Positions 8,655 to 17,211 of a DNA stretch of 42,772 nucleotides are shown one piece after another (position 1 is the first letter of the stretch; every line of letters begins with the position of its first letter). The notes beneath the pieces are model-generated. The model saw only the letters and a program-made list of their open reading frames with translations. It searched no databases and had not been told where the DNA came from. The DNA comes from Clostridia bacterium (GTDB lineage: Bacteria; Bacillota; Clostridia; Christensenellales; CAG-138), in assembly GCA_030526995.1 (NCBI GenBank), contig JAUNBP010000011.1:1-42772 (forward strand), given 5' to 3'. A program made the translations under genes and the position numbers.

Positions 8655-9397
8655 GTGTCCAGCTCCTCCCACACGCGGTGAAAATAGGTGAAAAACTTGG
8701 GGTCGTTCCTCCGCTGAAGCGGCGATAGGTCCTTGTCTATGTCTATCGTAAAGCTGCATTTGATGTGCGAGGGGCGTTTGGAGAACACCAATATCCTGTC
8801 AGCCATCGAAACCGCCTCGGATATGTCGTGCGTGACGAGGATTGCCGTCTTTTTCTCCCTCTTGATGATGCGGTAGACCTCGTCAGCTATCCTAAGCCGT
8901 GTCTGATAGTCCAATGCGGAGAATGGCTCATCCAAGAGCAAAAGTTGCGGGTCGGTTGCAAGCGTTCGAATAAGCGCCACCTTCTGCCGCATCCCGCCGG
9001 ACAGTGCATGGGGCTTTGCCTCCCTAAATTCTCCAAGTCCGTAGGTGTCCAAAAGCTCCAGTGCCTTTCTCTTTGTCTCCTCGTTCAAAAGGTGCCGAAC
9101 CTCTAACGACAACAGCACGTTCTTCTCTACCGTGCGCCAGTCCAAAAGGTGGTCTCGCTGCAGCATATATCCCATATCCCTCCGCTCGCCCAGCATCGCT
9201 ACGCTGCCCGATGAAGGTTTTATCAAGCCCATGATTATTGAAAGCGCCGTCGTCTTTCCGCAGCCCGATGGACCTACGAGCGCCAAAAACTCACCCTCCT
9301 CCACGGAGAAGGACAGGTTTGAAAGGGCCTCCGTTTCACCCTGCTTGGTGTGATACGAGAGGCTCACTGAATCCAATGTTAAAAGTGTGGACTGCAT
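8651..9397 (-). CDS. ABC transporter ATP-binding protein (SsuB/TauB type)
   Basis: 248 residues with Walker A GPSGCGKT, Q-loop region GYMLQRDHLLDWRT, signature LSGGMRQKVALIRTLA, Walker B LLLLDEPFSALD and switch VTHDISEAVSMADR. The sequence DHLLDWRTVEKNV is typical of the nitrate/sulfonate/ThiZ ATPase group. The start at ATG 9397 has AGGAGG six bases upstream; the in-frame extension to 9484 lacks one. It is the first gene of a two-gene operon with the permease. No substrate-binding protein gene is adjacent, which is odd for an importer. Confidence 0.85.
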   Translation of the reverse strand: MQSTLLTLDSVSLSYHTKQGETEALSNLSFSVEEGEFLALVGPSGCGKTTALSIIMGLIKPSSGSVAMLGERRDMGYMLQRDHLLDWRTVEKNVLLSLEVRHLLNEETKRKALELLDTYGLGEFREAKPHALSGGMRQKVALIRTLATDPQLLLLDEPFSALDYQTRLRIADEVYRIIKREKKTAILVTHDISEAVSMADRILVFSKRPSHIKCSFTIDIDKDLSPLQRRNDPKFFTYFHRVWEELDT

Positions 9398-9501
9398 AAA
9401 CTGCCTCCTAATATGTTCAAACTGCTCTATTGTATTCGACTTGTCACCCCTTTTGTTCATGCTGCGTATCATGGTGTATGACATGTTTTAGGAGATTTAC
9501 C

Positions 9502-9660
9502 ATGAAAAAGCTGCGCCGTTGCAATTCCCGCGCCCTCGTGGGCATGGGCCTTATCGTTATAGCCACCGTCGTGCTTTTGTGCTGCCTGCCCTGCTGGGCC
9601 TTCTTTGCAATGGCTGCGGTTGGGCTTATTGTTGTGGCGATAAGGTTGTTGATGCGGTGA
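9502..9660 (+). CDS. Small two-helix membrane protein
   Basis: 52 residues starting at ATG 9502, with AGGAG seven bases upstream. A basic N-terminus (KKLRRCNSRALVG) precedes two hydrophobic stretches separated by CCLPCW: VGMGLIVIATVVLL and FFAMAAVGLIVVAIRLL. Small cysteine-containing membrane proteins of this kind are common in Clostridia without known function. It is divergent from the ABC ATPase and no partner gene is evident. Confidence 0.55.
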   Translation: MKKLRRCNSRALVGMGLIVIATVVLLCCLPCWAFFAMAAVGLIVVAIRLLMR

Positions 9661-9704
9661 TGTTCCTTCGGTTTGGACTTGGGGGTATGGTTGGGGGGAC
9701 GATT

Positions 9705-9934
9705 GGGGGGACCCTTCTTTCTTTTCGCGAGAAAAGAAAGAAGCAAAGAAAAGCGTAAAAGAAATAATATTATAATTTATATGGTGTTGTTTGAGTGTGC
9801 CATTTTGCCACGGACATGTGGCAAAATGGCGAGTGGGATTTTAATTTAGTTGCATACTAAGATTTATTTCCTTGCTCTTTTACGGGTTCTTTTGGTCCTT
9901 TTCTTCCCGTAAAGAAAAGGACGGTACCCCGTCC
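9705..9934. repeat. Composite intergenic repeat, copy 2 (three hairpins)
   Basis: This is most of the 325-base gap before the hydrogenase operon's end. A central perfect hairpin, 9801-9832, has arms of 13 bp starting GCCATTTTGCCAC. To its right, 9903-9929, a hairpin GTCCTTTTCTT/AAGAAAAGGAC is preceded by TTCTTTTG. To its left, about 9712-9741, lies CTTCTTTCTTTTC-gcga-GAAAAGAAAGAAG, whose reverse complement resembles the right-hand part. The element is thus roughly symmetric and MITE-like. Copy 1 (43-157) matches the centre-plus-right half. No transposase is seen. Confidence 0.6.
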
Positions 9935-9940
9935 CCTAAT

Positions 9941-9966
9941 CAAAAACCCGCCCCGAATCGGGGCGG
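9941..9966 (-). terminator. Intrinsic terminator of the hydrogenase operon
   Basis: On the minus strand, CCGCCCC-GATTC-GGGGCGG is followed by GTTTTTG, 20 bases past the hydA stop. The GC-rich 7-bp stem with a T-run makes it a standard Rho-independent terminator. Confidence 0.85.
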
Positions 9967-9985
9967 ATTATTGTGACTATTCGCT

Positions 9986-11722
9986 TTACAGCCCTCTCGG
10001 GGTGTAGTGGGTGTGCAGGATGTGATGCGCCTTTTTGCCGCCGGGTTCGCCGAGGTACTCGTAGAGTTCCTTTATGACGGGGTTTTCGTGGCTCTTTCTA
10101 AGCTCCATTGCCGCATCCTCGCGATACAGGCCCTTTGCACGCTCGACCCTAAGGTCGGTGAAGTTGCGCACATAGCCGGGCTGAATCGGCTGGCCGCCGC
10201 CGTTTACGCAGCCGCCGGGGCACGCCATGACCTCGATGAAGTGATATTCCTTCTCGCCGTTTTTGACCATGTCGAGGAGCTTTGAGGCGTTTTCAAGACC
10301 GGAGGTTACTGCTACTCTTACGGTGGTTCCGTTGAGGTCGTACTCGGCTTCCTTGATGCCCTCGATTCCTCTGACATCGACGAAGTCGGGCTTTTCGAGG
10401 GTCTTGCCCGTGACTACCTCATAGACGGTGCGCAGGGCTGCTTCCATAACGCCGCCGGTTGCGCCGAAGATGTGGCCTGCGCCGGAGGCTATGCCGAAGG
10501 CGGGGTCACAAAGCTCATCGGGCAGCTCGGAGAACACGATGCCGGCACGCTTAATCATGGAGGCAAGCTCCCTTGTAGTCAGCGAAACGTCGACGTCGGG
10601 CACGCCCGCTGCCGTCATTTCGGGGCGCTTGACCTCGAACTTCTTGGCGGTGCAGGGCATGATGGAGACCACAAATATGTCCTTGGGGTCTATGCCCATC
10701 TTCTCGGCGTAATAGGTCTTTATCATTGCGCCGTACATCTGCTGCGGGGACTTGCAGCTTGAGAGGTTGTCGATGAACTCGGGATAGTAATGCTCGCAGA
10801 ACTTTATCCAGCCCGGGGAGCAGGAGGTAATCATAGGCAGCTTGCCGCCGTTGTTGAGCCTGTGCAAAAGCTCGGTGCCCTCTTCCATTATCGTAAGGTC
10901 GGCGGCGGTGTCCACGTCGAACACCTTATCGAAGCCTAATCTACGCAGGGCCGCTATCATCTTGCCCTCGACGTTTGTGCCAATGGGCATTCCGAAGCAC
11001 TCGCCGAGCTGTACTCTTACCGAGGGGGCGGGGCCTACGACGACGTGCTTGGTGGGATCCTCGAGCGCCTTCCAAACCTTGTCGGTGTCGTCACGCTCGG
11101 TGAGCGCACCGGTCGGGCAGACTGCTATGCACTGACCGCAGTTTACGCAGGAGGTCTCTGAAAGCGGCATCTCAAAGGGGCTGCTGATATGGGTCTTAAA
11201 GCCCCTCGCATTGGCGCCTATGACGGCACAGTGCTGGTTGAACTTGCAGACCGCCATGCACCTTCTGCAGAGGATGCACTTGGAGTTGTCTCGGATGAGG
11301 TGTACTGCGGAATCGTCGACGTCGGGCTGCAACGGAGTTTTCGGCTCGAACTTATGCGGGTCTACGTCGTATTCCTGAGCGAGGGTTTGAAGCTCGCAGC
11401 TGTTGCTTCTTACGCAGCCCAAGCAGTCCATGCGATGATTCGAGAGAATCAGCTCCAAGGTCATCTTTCTCGACTTGCGAAGCGCAGGGGTGTTGGTCTG
11501 AACCTCCATGCCCTCGGCGACCGCTTGAATGCAGGCTGCGGGGTTGCTTCTTGCGCCCTTGACCTCGACAACGCACATGCGGCAGGCGCCGATTGCGTTG
11601 ACGTCCTTCAAATAGCACAGGGTCGGGATTCTGACGCCCGCTTTTTCAGCCGCCTGCAGGACGGTGTAGTTTGCGGGGACTTCGACTTCTATGTCGTTTA
11701 TCTTCATTTTAATCGTTTCCAT
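9986..11722 (-). CDS. hydA: [FeFe] hydrogenase catalytic subunit HydA (multimeric, bifurcating type)
   Basis: 578 residues, cytoplasmic. An N-terminal [2Fe-2S] domain has Cys 36, 47, 50 and 64. Next comes a His/Cys cluster site (HRMDCLGCVRSNSC), then two [4Fe-4S] motifs (CILCRRCMAVC; CVNCGQCIAVCPTGA). The H-cluster motifs are TSCSPGWIKFCEHYYPE, MPCTAKKFE and ACPGGCVNGGG. The TSCSPGW form differs from the TSCCPGW of monomeric enzymes; I believe it is usual in multimeric HydA but could not check. With HydB and the NuoE-like subunit it should couple NADH and ferredoxin oxidation to H2 formation (established for the HydABC family). AGGAGG precedes the ATG. It is the last gene of the operon, 10 bases after hydB. 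Maturases HydEFG are not in the window. Confidence 0.93.
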   Translation of the reverse strand: METIKMKINDIEVEVPANYTVLQAAEKAGVRIPTLCYLKDVNAIGACRMCVVEVKGARSNPAACIQAVAEGMEVQTNTPALRKSRKMTLELILSNHRMDCLGCVRSNSCELQTLAQEYDVDPHKFEPKTPLQPDVDDSAVHLIRDNSKCILCRRCMAVCKFNQHCAVIGANARGFKTHISSPFEMPLSETSCVNCGQCIAVCPTGALTERDDTDKVWKALEDPTKHVVVGPAPSVRVQLGECFGMPIGTNVEGKMIAALRRLGFDKVFDVDTAADLTIMEEGTELLHRLNNGGKLPMITSCSPGWIKFCEHYYPEFIDNLSSCKSPQQMYGAMIKTYYAEKMGIDPKDIFVVSIMPCTAKKFEVKRPEMTAAGVPDVDVSLTTRELASMIKRAGIVFSELPDELCDPAFGIASGAGHIFGATGGVMEAALRTVYEVVTGKTLEKPDFVDVRGIEGIKEAEYDLNGTTVRVAVTSGLENASKLLDMVKNGEKEYHFIEVMACPGGCVNGGGQPIQPGYVRNFTDLRVERAKGLYREDAAMELRKSHENPVIKELYEYLGEPGGKKAHHILHTHYTPRGL

Positions 11723-11732
11723 GCTTGCCTCC

Positions 11733-13526
11733 TTACTTCTTCACGATTGCATCGAACTTGCATCTTTCCATACATACGCCGCACTTGACGCACTTCGACT
11801 GATCGATGACATGGGGGTTCTTCACCGTGCCGCTTATCGCATTGGCCGGACAGTTCCTTGCGCAGATGGTGCAGCCCTTGCACTTGTCCGCAATTATCTC
11901 ATAGTGCAACAGATGCTTGCAAACGCCTGCGGGGCAGCGCTTTTCCTTGACGTGCGCCTCGTACTCCTCGCGGAAGTAGCGGAGCGTGGACAGCACCGGG
12001 TTCGGTGCGGTCTGACCCAAGGCGCAGAGGGAGTTGGCCTTGATGTAGTAGCAGAGCTCCTCCATCTTGTCCAAATCTTCCATTGTGGCCTCGCCGTGGG
12101 TAATCTTGTCGAGCATCTCCAAAAGCCGTCTCGTTCCTATCCTGCAGGGGGTGCACTTGCCGCAGCTCTCATCTACCGTGAAGTCCAAGAAGAACCTTGC
12201 AAAGTCGACCATACAGGTGGTTTCGTCGGTTACTATCATACCGCCGCTGCCCATCATTGAGCCTATTGCGGTCAGGTTGTCGTAGTCTATCGGGGTGTCC
12301 AAGTGGCTTGCGGGGATGCAGCCGCCGGAGGGGCCGCCGGTCTGAACGGCCTTGAACGCCTTGCCGCCGGGGATGCCACCGCCGATGTCGTAGATAATCT
12401 CACGAAGCGTGGTGCCGAGCGGAATCTCGACAAGACCGGTGTTGACTATCTTGCCGCCGAGCGCAAACACCTTGGTGCCCTTGCTCCTCTCGGTTCCCAT
12501 AGAGGAGAACCACTCCGCTCCCTTTAGGATAATCTGCGGGATGTTGGCAAGCGTTTCGACGTTGTTGATTATAGTGGGTTGCCCAAACAAGCCCTTGTTC
12601 GCGGGGAACGGCGGCTTGGCCTTCGGCTCGCCCCTGTTGCCCTCAATCGAGGTCAAAAGCGCGGTCTCCTCGCCGCAGACGAATGCGCCCGCGCCGAGCC
12701 TTGTCTCTATATCGAAGTCGAAGCCCGTGCCAAAGATGTTCTTGCCGAGCAAGCCGTACTCCCTCGCCTGATTTATTGCTATGTCGAGACGCTTTACCGC
12801 TATCGGGTACTCGGCTCTGACGTAGATATAGCCCTTGTTAGCGCCTATCGCATAGCCCGCTATCGCCATGGCCTCCAAGACCGCATGGGGGTCGCCCTCC
12901 AAGACGGAACGGTCCATGAATGCGCCGGGGTCGCCCTCGTCGGCGTTGCAGACGACGTATTTTTGCGGAACCTTGTTCTTGGCTGCAAATTCCCACTTGA
13001 GTCCTGTCGGGAAGCCGCCGCCGCCTCTGCCTCGAAGTCCGGAGTCCTTCATAACCTTGATGACGTCCTCGGGGGTCATCGTGGTCAGAACCTTGCCGAG
13101 CGCCTCGTAGCCGTCCATGGCTATGTACTCGTCAATCTCCTCGGGGTTTATTAGGCCGCAGTTTCTGAGCGCAACACGAAGCTGGGTCTTGTAGAAGCCC
13201 GTTTCACCGAGCGAGGGAACCTCGTGCAATTCCTGTCCCTCGTGCTCCTTGTAGACGAGCCTGTCAACAACCCTGCCCTTGAGCATATGCTCTTCGACAA
13301 TCTCGGGTACGTCGTCAATCGTTACCCTGCTGTAAAACGTGCCTTCGGGGTAGACTATCATGACAGGGCCCAAAGCGCAGAGGCCGAAACAGCCCGTGCG
13401 TACTACCTTTACTTCATCCGAAAGCCCCTTTAACGCAAGCTGCTCTTCAAGAGCATCTCCGATGGCTACGCTGCCGGATGAGGAACATCCCGTTCCTGCG
13501 CAAATCAAAATGTGTGTGCGAATCAT
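11733..13526 (-). CDS. hydB: NADH-binding hydrogenase subunit HydB (NuoF-like)
   Basis: 597 residues from ATG 13526, chosen for GGAGGAG upstream. The N-terminus is a thioredoxin-like [2Fe-2S] domain (CAGTGCSSSG, later RTGCFGLCALGP). The NuoF core has the NADH-site motif RGRGGGGFPTGLKWEFA and FMN-site motif CNADEGDPGAFMDR. An SLBB region and the ESCGKCTPCRIGTRR cluster site follow. Two C-terminal [4Fe-4S] motifs (CKGCTICARNCPANA; CVKCGVCMERCKFDA) are the HydB-specific addition relative to NuoF. This is the flavin subunit at which bifurcation occurs in the family. It lies 13 bases after the ferredoxin gene, the standard neighbour order. Confidence 0.93.
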   Translation of the reverse strand: MIRTHILICAGTGCSSSGSVAIGDALEEQLALKGLSDEVKVVRTGCFGLCALGPVMIVYPEGTFYSRVTIDDVPEIVEEHMLKGRVVDRLVYKEHEGQELHEVPSLGETGFYKTQLRVALRNCGLINPEEIDEYIAMDGYEALGKVLTTMTPEDVIKVMKDSGLRGRGGGGFPTGLKWEFAAKNKVPQKYVVCNADEGDPGAFMDRSVLEGDPHAVLEAMAIAGYAIGANKGYIYVRAEYPIAVKRLDIAINQAREYGLLGKNIFGTGFDFDIETRLGAGAFVCGEETALLTSIEGNRGEPKAKPPFPANKGLFGQPTIINNVETLANIPQIILKGAEWFSSMGTERSKGTKVFALGGKIVNTGLVEIPLGTTLREIIYDIGGGIPGGKAFKAVQTGGPSGGCIPASHLDTPIDYDNLTAIGSMMGSGGMIVTDETTCMVDFARFFLDFTVDESCGKCTPCRIGTRRLLEMLDKITHGEATMEDLDKMEELCYYIKANSLCALGQTAPNPVLSTLRYFREEYEAHVKEKRCPAGVCKHLLHYEIIADKCKGCTICARNCPANAISGTVKNPHVIDQSKCVKCGVCMERCKFDAIVKK

Positions 13527-13539
13527 ATCTTCTCCTCCG

Positions 13540-13908
13540 CTATTTCTCGGCTGCACCGATGGTATATTCCACTATGGGCTTGCCGCCCTTAATGTGTTCT
13601 CGGACTATTTGCTCCGCCATCTCGGGCGTTACCTTGATGTAGGTTACTCGGTTGTCGCCTTGGAACACCTCTACGATGGGCTCGTAGCGGCACATGCCTA
13701 TGCAGCCCGTCTGCGTGACCGTAACTTCGTCCGACAGGCCTTGTTTGCTTACCTGCTCGACAAAGGCGTTGAGTACCGGCCTTGCGCCCGCAGCTATGCC
13801 GCAGGTTGCCATGCCGACAACTATCCTCGTTTCGCCCGTGCCCTCTCTCAAGGCCACCTTGTCCTTCATCCGTTCTTTAATCTGTTTCAGTTCTTCCAGT
13901 GATTTCAT
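13540..13908 (-). CDS. Thioredoxin-like [2Fe-2S] ferredoxin
   Basis: 122 residues. The thioredoxin-like ferredoxin cluster ligands are visible: MATCGIAAGA with a following TGCIGMCRYEPIVEV, giving the C-x(n)-C ... C-x3-C pattern. The N-terminal 25 residues are a charged helix. It resembles the ferredoxin domain at the N-terminus of HydB and the C-terminal half of NuoE, and genes of this type commonly sit between the NuoE-like subunit and hydB in clostridial hyd operons. The likely role is electron transfer within the complex. Confidence 0.85.
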   Translation of the reverse strand: MKSLEELKQIKERMKDKVALREGTGETRIVVGMATCGIAAGARPVLNAFVEQVSKQGLSDEVTVTQTGCIGMCRYEPIVEVFQGDNRVTYIKVTPEMAEQIVREHIKGGKPIVEYTIGAAEK

Positions 13909-13926
13909 GCTCCTAATTTCCTTTCC

Positions 13927-14463
13927 TCATCTCATATTATAATATTCGTCCTCTAAGGACTCCTTTGCCCATTCCAAAACGCTCGGCTCGTTTAGCGGCA
14001 CCTCATCGCCTAAAATCTTGCGCATCAGCCTCGTGTCCAACGCAGCCTCGCCCTTGTCCGTCCTGTGCGAAAAATCAAAGTCTATATCGGGACTGCCCTG
14101 AATCAGCGTTATCACGGTTCCTATCACATCGCCGAGCGGCGCACAGTCGATGTGGTCCTTGTTAAAGGTCGCCTTAACCTTCGTTCCCTCTCCGACCTTT
14201 GAAAAAATTTCAAGCTCGCCTCCGGTCTGCTCGGCTGCAAGTTTCAAAAGCGGCAAGCCCATGCCCACCTTGCGGGTCGTCCTCGAGGTTGAGAACGGGT
14301 CGGTTACCGTCCTTAAAAACTCCTCGCTCATGCCGCAGCCGTTGTCGGTAACGCATATCTCTATGCTGCTGCCCCTCTCTTCTATCCCTATCTCGACAAG
14401 GCTTGCGCCCGCCTTTATCGAGTTTTGCGCTATATCCAAGATGTTCAGCGACAGTTCCTTCAT
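13927..14463 (-). CDS. Histidine-kinase-type ATPase of the hydrogenase operon
   Basis: 178 residues from ATG 14463, which overlaps the PHP gene's stop (ATGA). The upstream GAGAGG supports it, and a longer reading would lie inside the PHP gene. The GHKL fold is recognisable: N box LDIAQNSIKAGA, G1 box VTDNGCGM, then GMGLPLLKLAAEQTGGEL. There is no dimerisation/phospho-acceptor domain and no sensor, so it is a lone ATP-binding module. Similar genes accompany HydS-type sensory hydrogenases. The C-terminal 80 residues (IDFDFSHRTDKGEAALDT) have no assigned fold. Confidence 0.8.
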   Translation of the reverse strand: MKELSLNILDIAQNSIKAGASLVEIGIEERGSSIEICVTDNGCGMSEEFLRTVTDPFSTSRTTRKVGMGLPLLKLAAEQTGGELEIFSKVGEGTKVKATFNKDHIDCAPLGDVIGTVITLIQGSPDIDFDFSHRTDKGEAALDTRLMRKILGDEVPLNEPSVLEWAKESLEDEYYNMR

Positions 14464-15149
14464 AAACCTCTCAAGTGCGCAAACAGCGCAGTTATTATAT
14501 CTCCCTCGTCCGAAATTTCCACAAGGTTCTCGGAATCCTTCAGCTCCCAAAGCCTGTGCGCATCCGAGGAGACTATCCTCCTTCTGTCGCAGTCCGTGTC
14601 GCCCACGATTTCGACAACCGGAAAATCTATCTCTGCGGGGATGCTGCCCAAGATTGCAACTATGCCGTTGGACTCTCGGTCGATGTGTGCCGGATAGCAC
14701 ACCCCGCCCATGCTCCTGCAAAGCTCCACCGCCTCGTAAAGGCTTAGCCCCGTGGCTACGGGCAGCAGGAACGGGTATTCCCCGATAACCTCGTCGTTTT
14801 CGCCCATGATTCGCTGGTTTCCGAATATCTCGATGCGGTTTTTCACCCTCGTCCTATACTCGTCAACCCGCTCTTCAAACGCCTCCGCCCTCTTTGAATC
14901 CTCGAAAAGACAGACCATGTGTATCTCCTCCGAGGTCGTAAGTTCCATGCCCGAAACGGCAATTATCCCATACTCTGCACACGCCTTTTCAAACGCCGCA
15001 CAGTTTTTGGAACTGTTGTGGTCTGTGAGCGCCACAACGTCCAAACCGTTTAGGTGCGCCATGCCCGCAATGTTGCAAGGGGTCATATCCTCGTCCCCGC
15101 AGGGGGACAGGCAGGAATGAACGTGCAAATCGCAGGCAAGCCTTCTCAT
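14460..15149 (-). CDS. PHP-domain metal-dependent phosphoesterase
   Basis: 229 residues from ATG 15149, with GGGAG upstream and a 4-base ATGA overlap with the DRTGG gene. The PHP metal-binding motifs are intact: DLHVHSCLSPCGDEDM, LTDHNS, a Glu in SGMELTTSEEIH, and PAHIDRESNG near residue 160, ending with SSDAHRL. The family hydrolyses phosphoesters such as small nucleotides or phosphoproteins. Here it is locked into the operon by overlapping starts and stops, so a role in signalling linked to the hydrogenase is likely but inferred. Confidence 0.85.
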   Translation of the reverse strand: MRRLACDLHVHSCLSPCGDEDMTPCNIAGMAHLNGLDVVALTDHNSSKNCAAFEKACAEYGIIAVSGMELTTSEEIHMVCLFEDSKRAEAFEERVDEYRTRVKNRIEIFGNQRIMGENDEVIGEYPFLLPVATGLSLYEAVELCRSMGGVCYPAHIDRESNGIVAILGSIPAEIDFPVVEIVGDTDCDRRRIVSSDAHRLWELKDSENLVEISDEGDIITALFAHLRGL

Positions 15150-15475
15150 TTCAGCTCCCGTGCAATCCTTGCACAAAGCTCAAAGCTATCATGCGGACTT
15201 GACAGCAGGTTGATGTCGTGCAGCCTCGCCTTTTGCAGCGTGTCCTCATCGGGCTGTACGCCCTCTGCAAACACCACGCACGCCACCTCCTTCAACTGAG
15301 CGACCGCCGCAACGTTGCCGTTCGTCATTATCGTTATCCACGCATCGCCCTCGTCTGCCCTGCTCATAACCCAGCTTAAAAGGTCTCCGGTGTATCCGCC
15401 GCTTATCTCCCTGCTTGAATCGGCAAGGTGGATAACGTTCAGCTCGCAGGCGGAAATTAGCTCGGCTACCGTCAT
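15146..15475 (-). CDS. DRTGG-domain protein (first to be encoded next to HydS-like gene)
   Basis: 109 residues, a single small alpha/beta domain of the DRTGG type (SACELNVIHLADSSREISGG, later GDLLSWVMSRADEGDAWITI). DRTGG domains occur in regulatory regions of Pta- and CBS-containing proteins and are thought to bind nucleotides or small ligands. The gene overlaps both neighbours by 4 bases, giving strict translational coupling. A second DRTGG gene lies at 17208-17552 in the same operon; the two are clearly related but not recent copies. Confidence 0.75.
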   Translation of the reverse strand: MTVAELISACELNVIHLADSSREISGGYTGDLLSWVMSRADEGDAWITIMTNGNVAAVAQLKEVACVVFAEGVQPDEDTLQKARLHDINLLSSPHDSFELCARIARELK

Positions 15476-16764
15476 TTGTCCTCGCCCTCCTTATCCAACA
15501 GCTTTTGCAGATGCTCCCTCATCCTGACTATGCACTGCATCTCGTTCGCCTCGCCCTTGACTATGTCCTCGGCAAAGGCTCGGCACGACGGAGCGCCGCA
15601 GGAGCCGCAGTCCAAGGCGGGAAGCCCCTCCAAAATCTGTTCAATCTGCTGCATCTTCCTTATCGACTCGCCCCTGTCCTCATCGAGCATTTGGGTGTTT
15701 CGATATTGCAGGGGTTCTACCGTGAACAGTTCATCGGGCACCTCATCCGCCTTCATTGCGGAGTCTATCGGCAGCCGATTTCTCGACACGGGCAGGTATC
15801 TCCTGAGCGTTTGCAGCCTGACCCTCGCTATGTAGGGGTTTTCAACCGTCATTACGCCGCCGACGCAGCCGCCGTTGCAGGCGTTTAATTCCACAAACTC
15901 CAAGTTCGGGAAATGTCCGGTCTCTATCTCGTCCAACACCCTTATCACGTTTTCAATTCCGTCCGCTGCCAAGTACCTGTCGTTCATGAGTGCGGAGGAC
16001 TCGCCGCCGGTCGATGCCCAGCTCATGCCTATCATTCCGGTTTCGCTCGTGCGCTGCGGGTTCCTTTGCTCGCCCATAACGCCGAGCGCCCTAAAGTACA
16101 TATCGCTCATCGAAACGACGTAATCGACGGGGCTCTTTTCGCCCTCAACCGTGTTTTTGACCCAGCTCACCTTTGCGGGGCAGGGCGAAATGAACACGGT
16201 CTTAATGTCCTCGTCCGAAAGCTCGGGATGCTGCTGCTTTGTCCTCTCGCGTGCCATCTTGCCCGCAAGCTCAATAGGCGGCATCATGGTCATTACGTTG
16301 TCGCAGAGGAACGGAAATCTCAGCGAAATCAGCCTAACGATAACGGGACAGGCGGAGCTTATAACGGGACGCAGAACGCCCGCTCGCTTCATGTACCTTC
16401 GGGTGTACTCCGTGACTATCTCTGCCGCCTTTGCAACCTCGAACACGTCCGAAAAGCCCATGTCTATGAGGGCGGAAACCAGATAGTCGGCATCGTACAG
16501 CTTTGCAAACTGTCCGAAGAAGGAGGGTGCGGGAAGGGCTATCAAGAACTTGTCGTGATCGAGCTCCTCCCAGCGGTCGAAGATGGCGGTCTTTGCCTTG
16601 TACGGGCAGACCCTTATACACTCTCCGCAGTCGATGCAATGGCGCGAATCGATGACAGCGTGACCGTCACGGATGCGAATCGCCTCCGTGGGGCAGCGCT
16701 TTAAGCAGTTCGTGCAACCTTTGCATTTATCCCTGTCGAGGGAAACGGAATGGGTGTATTCCAT
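15472..16764 (-). CDS. HydS-like [FeFe]-hydrogenase homologue (probable sensor)
   Basis: 430 residues. Two N-terminal [4Fe-4S] motifs (CKGCTNCLKRCPTEA; CIDCGECIRVCPYKA) are followed by an H-cluster domain with degenerate motifs: SSACPVIV, ISPCPAKVSW and ELNACNGGCVGGV. The four cluster-binding cysteines are kept, but the proton-shuttle cysteine preceding the first ligand is Ala, as reported for putative sensory HydS proteins. The C-terminus carries a four-cysteine Fe-S domain (LDCGSCGAPSCRAFAEDI). The PAS domain typical of many sensory forms is absent. It probably senses H2 or redox state and signals through the adjacent ATPase, DRTGG and PHP proteins (inference). The alternative is a low-activity hydrogenase. 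Confidence 0.8.
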   Translation of the reverse strand: MEYTHSVSLDRDKCKGCTNCLKRCPTEAIRIRDGHAVIDSRHCIDCGECIRVCPYKAKTAIFDRWEELDHDKFLIALPAPSFFGQFAKLYDADYLVSALIDMGFSDVFEVAKAAEIVTEYTRRYMKRAGVLRPVISSACPVIVRLISLRFPFLCDNVMTMMPPIELAGKMARERTKQQHPELSDEDIKTVFISPCPAKVSWVKNTVEGEKSPVDYVVSMSDMYFRALGVMGEQRNPQRTSETGMIGMSWASTGGESSALMNDRYLAADGIENVIRVLDEIETGHFPNLEFVELNACNGGCVGGVMTVENPYIARVRLQTLRRYLPVSRNRLPIDSAMKADEVPDELFTVEPLQYRNTQMLDEDRGESIRKMQQIEQILEGLPALDCGSCGAPSCRAFAEDIVKGEANEMQCIVRMREHLQKLLDKEGEDK

Positions 16765-16770
16765 CTAATC

Positions 16771-17211
16771 TCAAGCCTCGTTTACAAAAAACTCCATGTT
16801 AATCGTGGTTCCTACTCCGACCTTGGAATCAATTTCCATGTTGTCGGCGTATCGCTTCATGTTGGGAAGTCCCATGCCTGCGCCGAAGCCCAGCGCACGG
16901 ATGTTCTCGGGGGCCGTGGAAAAGCCCTCCTGCATCGCGAGCTCGATGTTCTCGATGCCCTTGCCCTTATCGGTGAGCGTGACGCAGACCTTGTTGGGCT
17001 CTACGCAGATATCGGCTACTCCGCCGCCTGCATGGATAACCATGTTAATCTCGCCCTCGTACATCGCTATCGATACACGCCTTATGAGATCGGGGGTAAA
17101 GCCCATCTGCCGCAGCAGCTTTTTGACCTGCACCGACGCCTCGCCCGCCGAAACAAAGTTGTTCCCGTCAACGTCGAAATGAAAGCACAGGGCCTCGCTT
17201 TCCTGCGTCAT
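16771..17211 (-). CDS. RsbW-like anti-sigma-type ATPase
   Basis: 146 residues, single GHKL ATPase domain of the serine-kinase/anti-sigma type: RVSIAMYEGEINMVIHAGGG (N box), LTDKGKGIENIELAM (G1) and GFGAGMGLPNMKRYAD (G2). The start overlaps the upstream DRTGG stop by 4 bases. No sigma factor or STAS antagonist is encoded nearby, so it probably acts on another protein of this operon. It is related to but distinct from the ATPase at 13927-14463. Confidence 0.82.
   Translation of the reverse strand: MTQESEALCFHFDVDGNNFVSAGEASVQVKKLLRQMGFTPDLIRRVSIAMYEGEINMVIHAGGGVADICVEPNKVCVTLTDKGKGIENIELAMQEGFSTAPENIRALGFGAGMGLPNMKRYADNMEIDSKVGVGTTINMEFFVNEA

Noticed and set aside
11189..11788. Long plus-strand frames inside hydA, hydB and other minus-strand genes
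   Set aside because: They are antisense shadows caused by GC-rich codon use; no ribosome sites or protein families.
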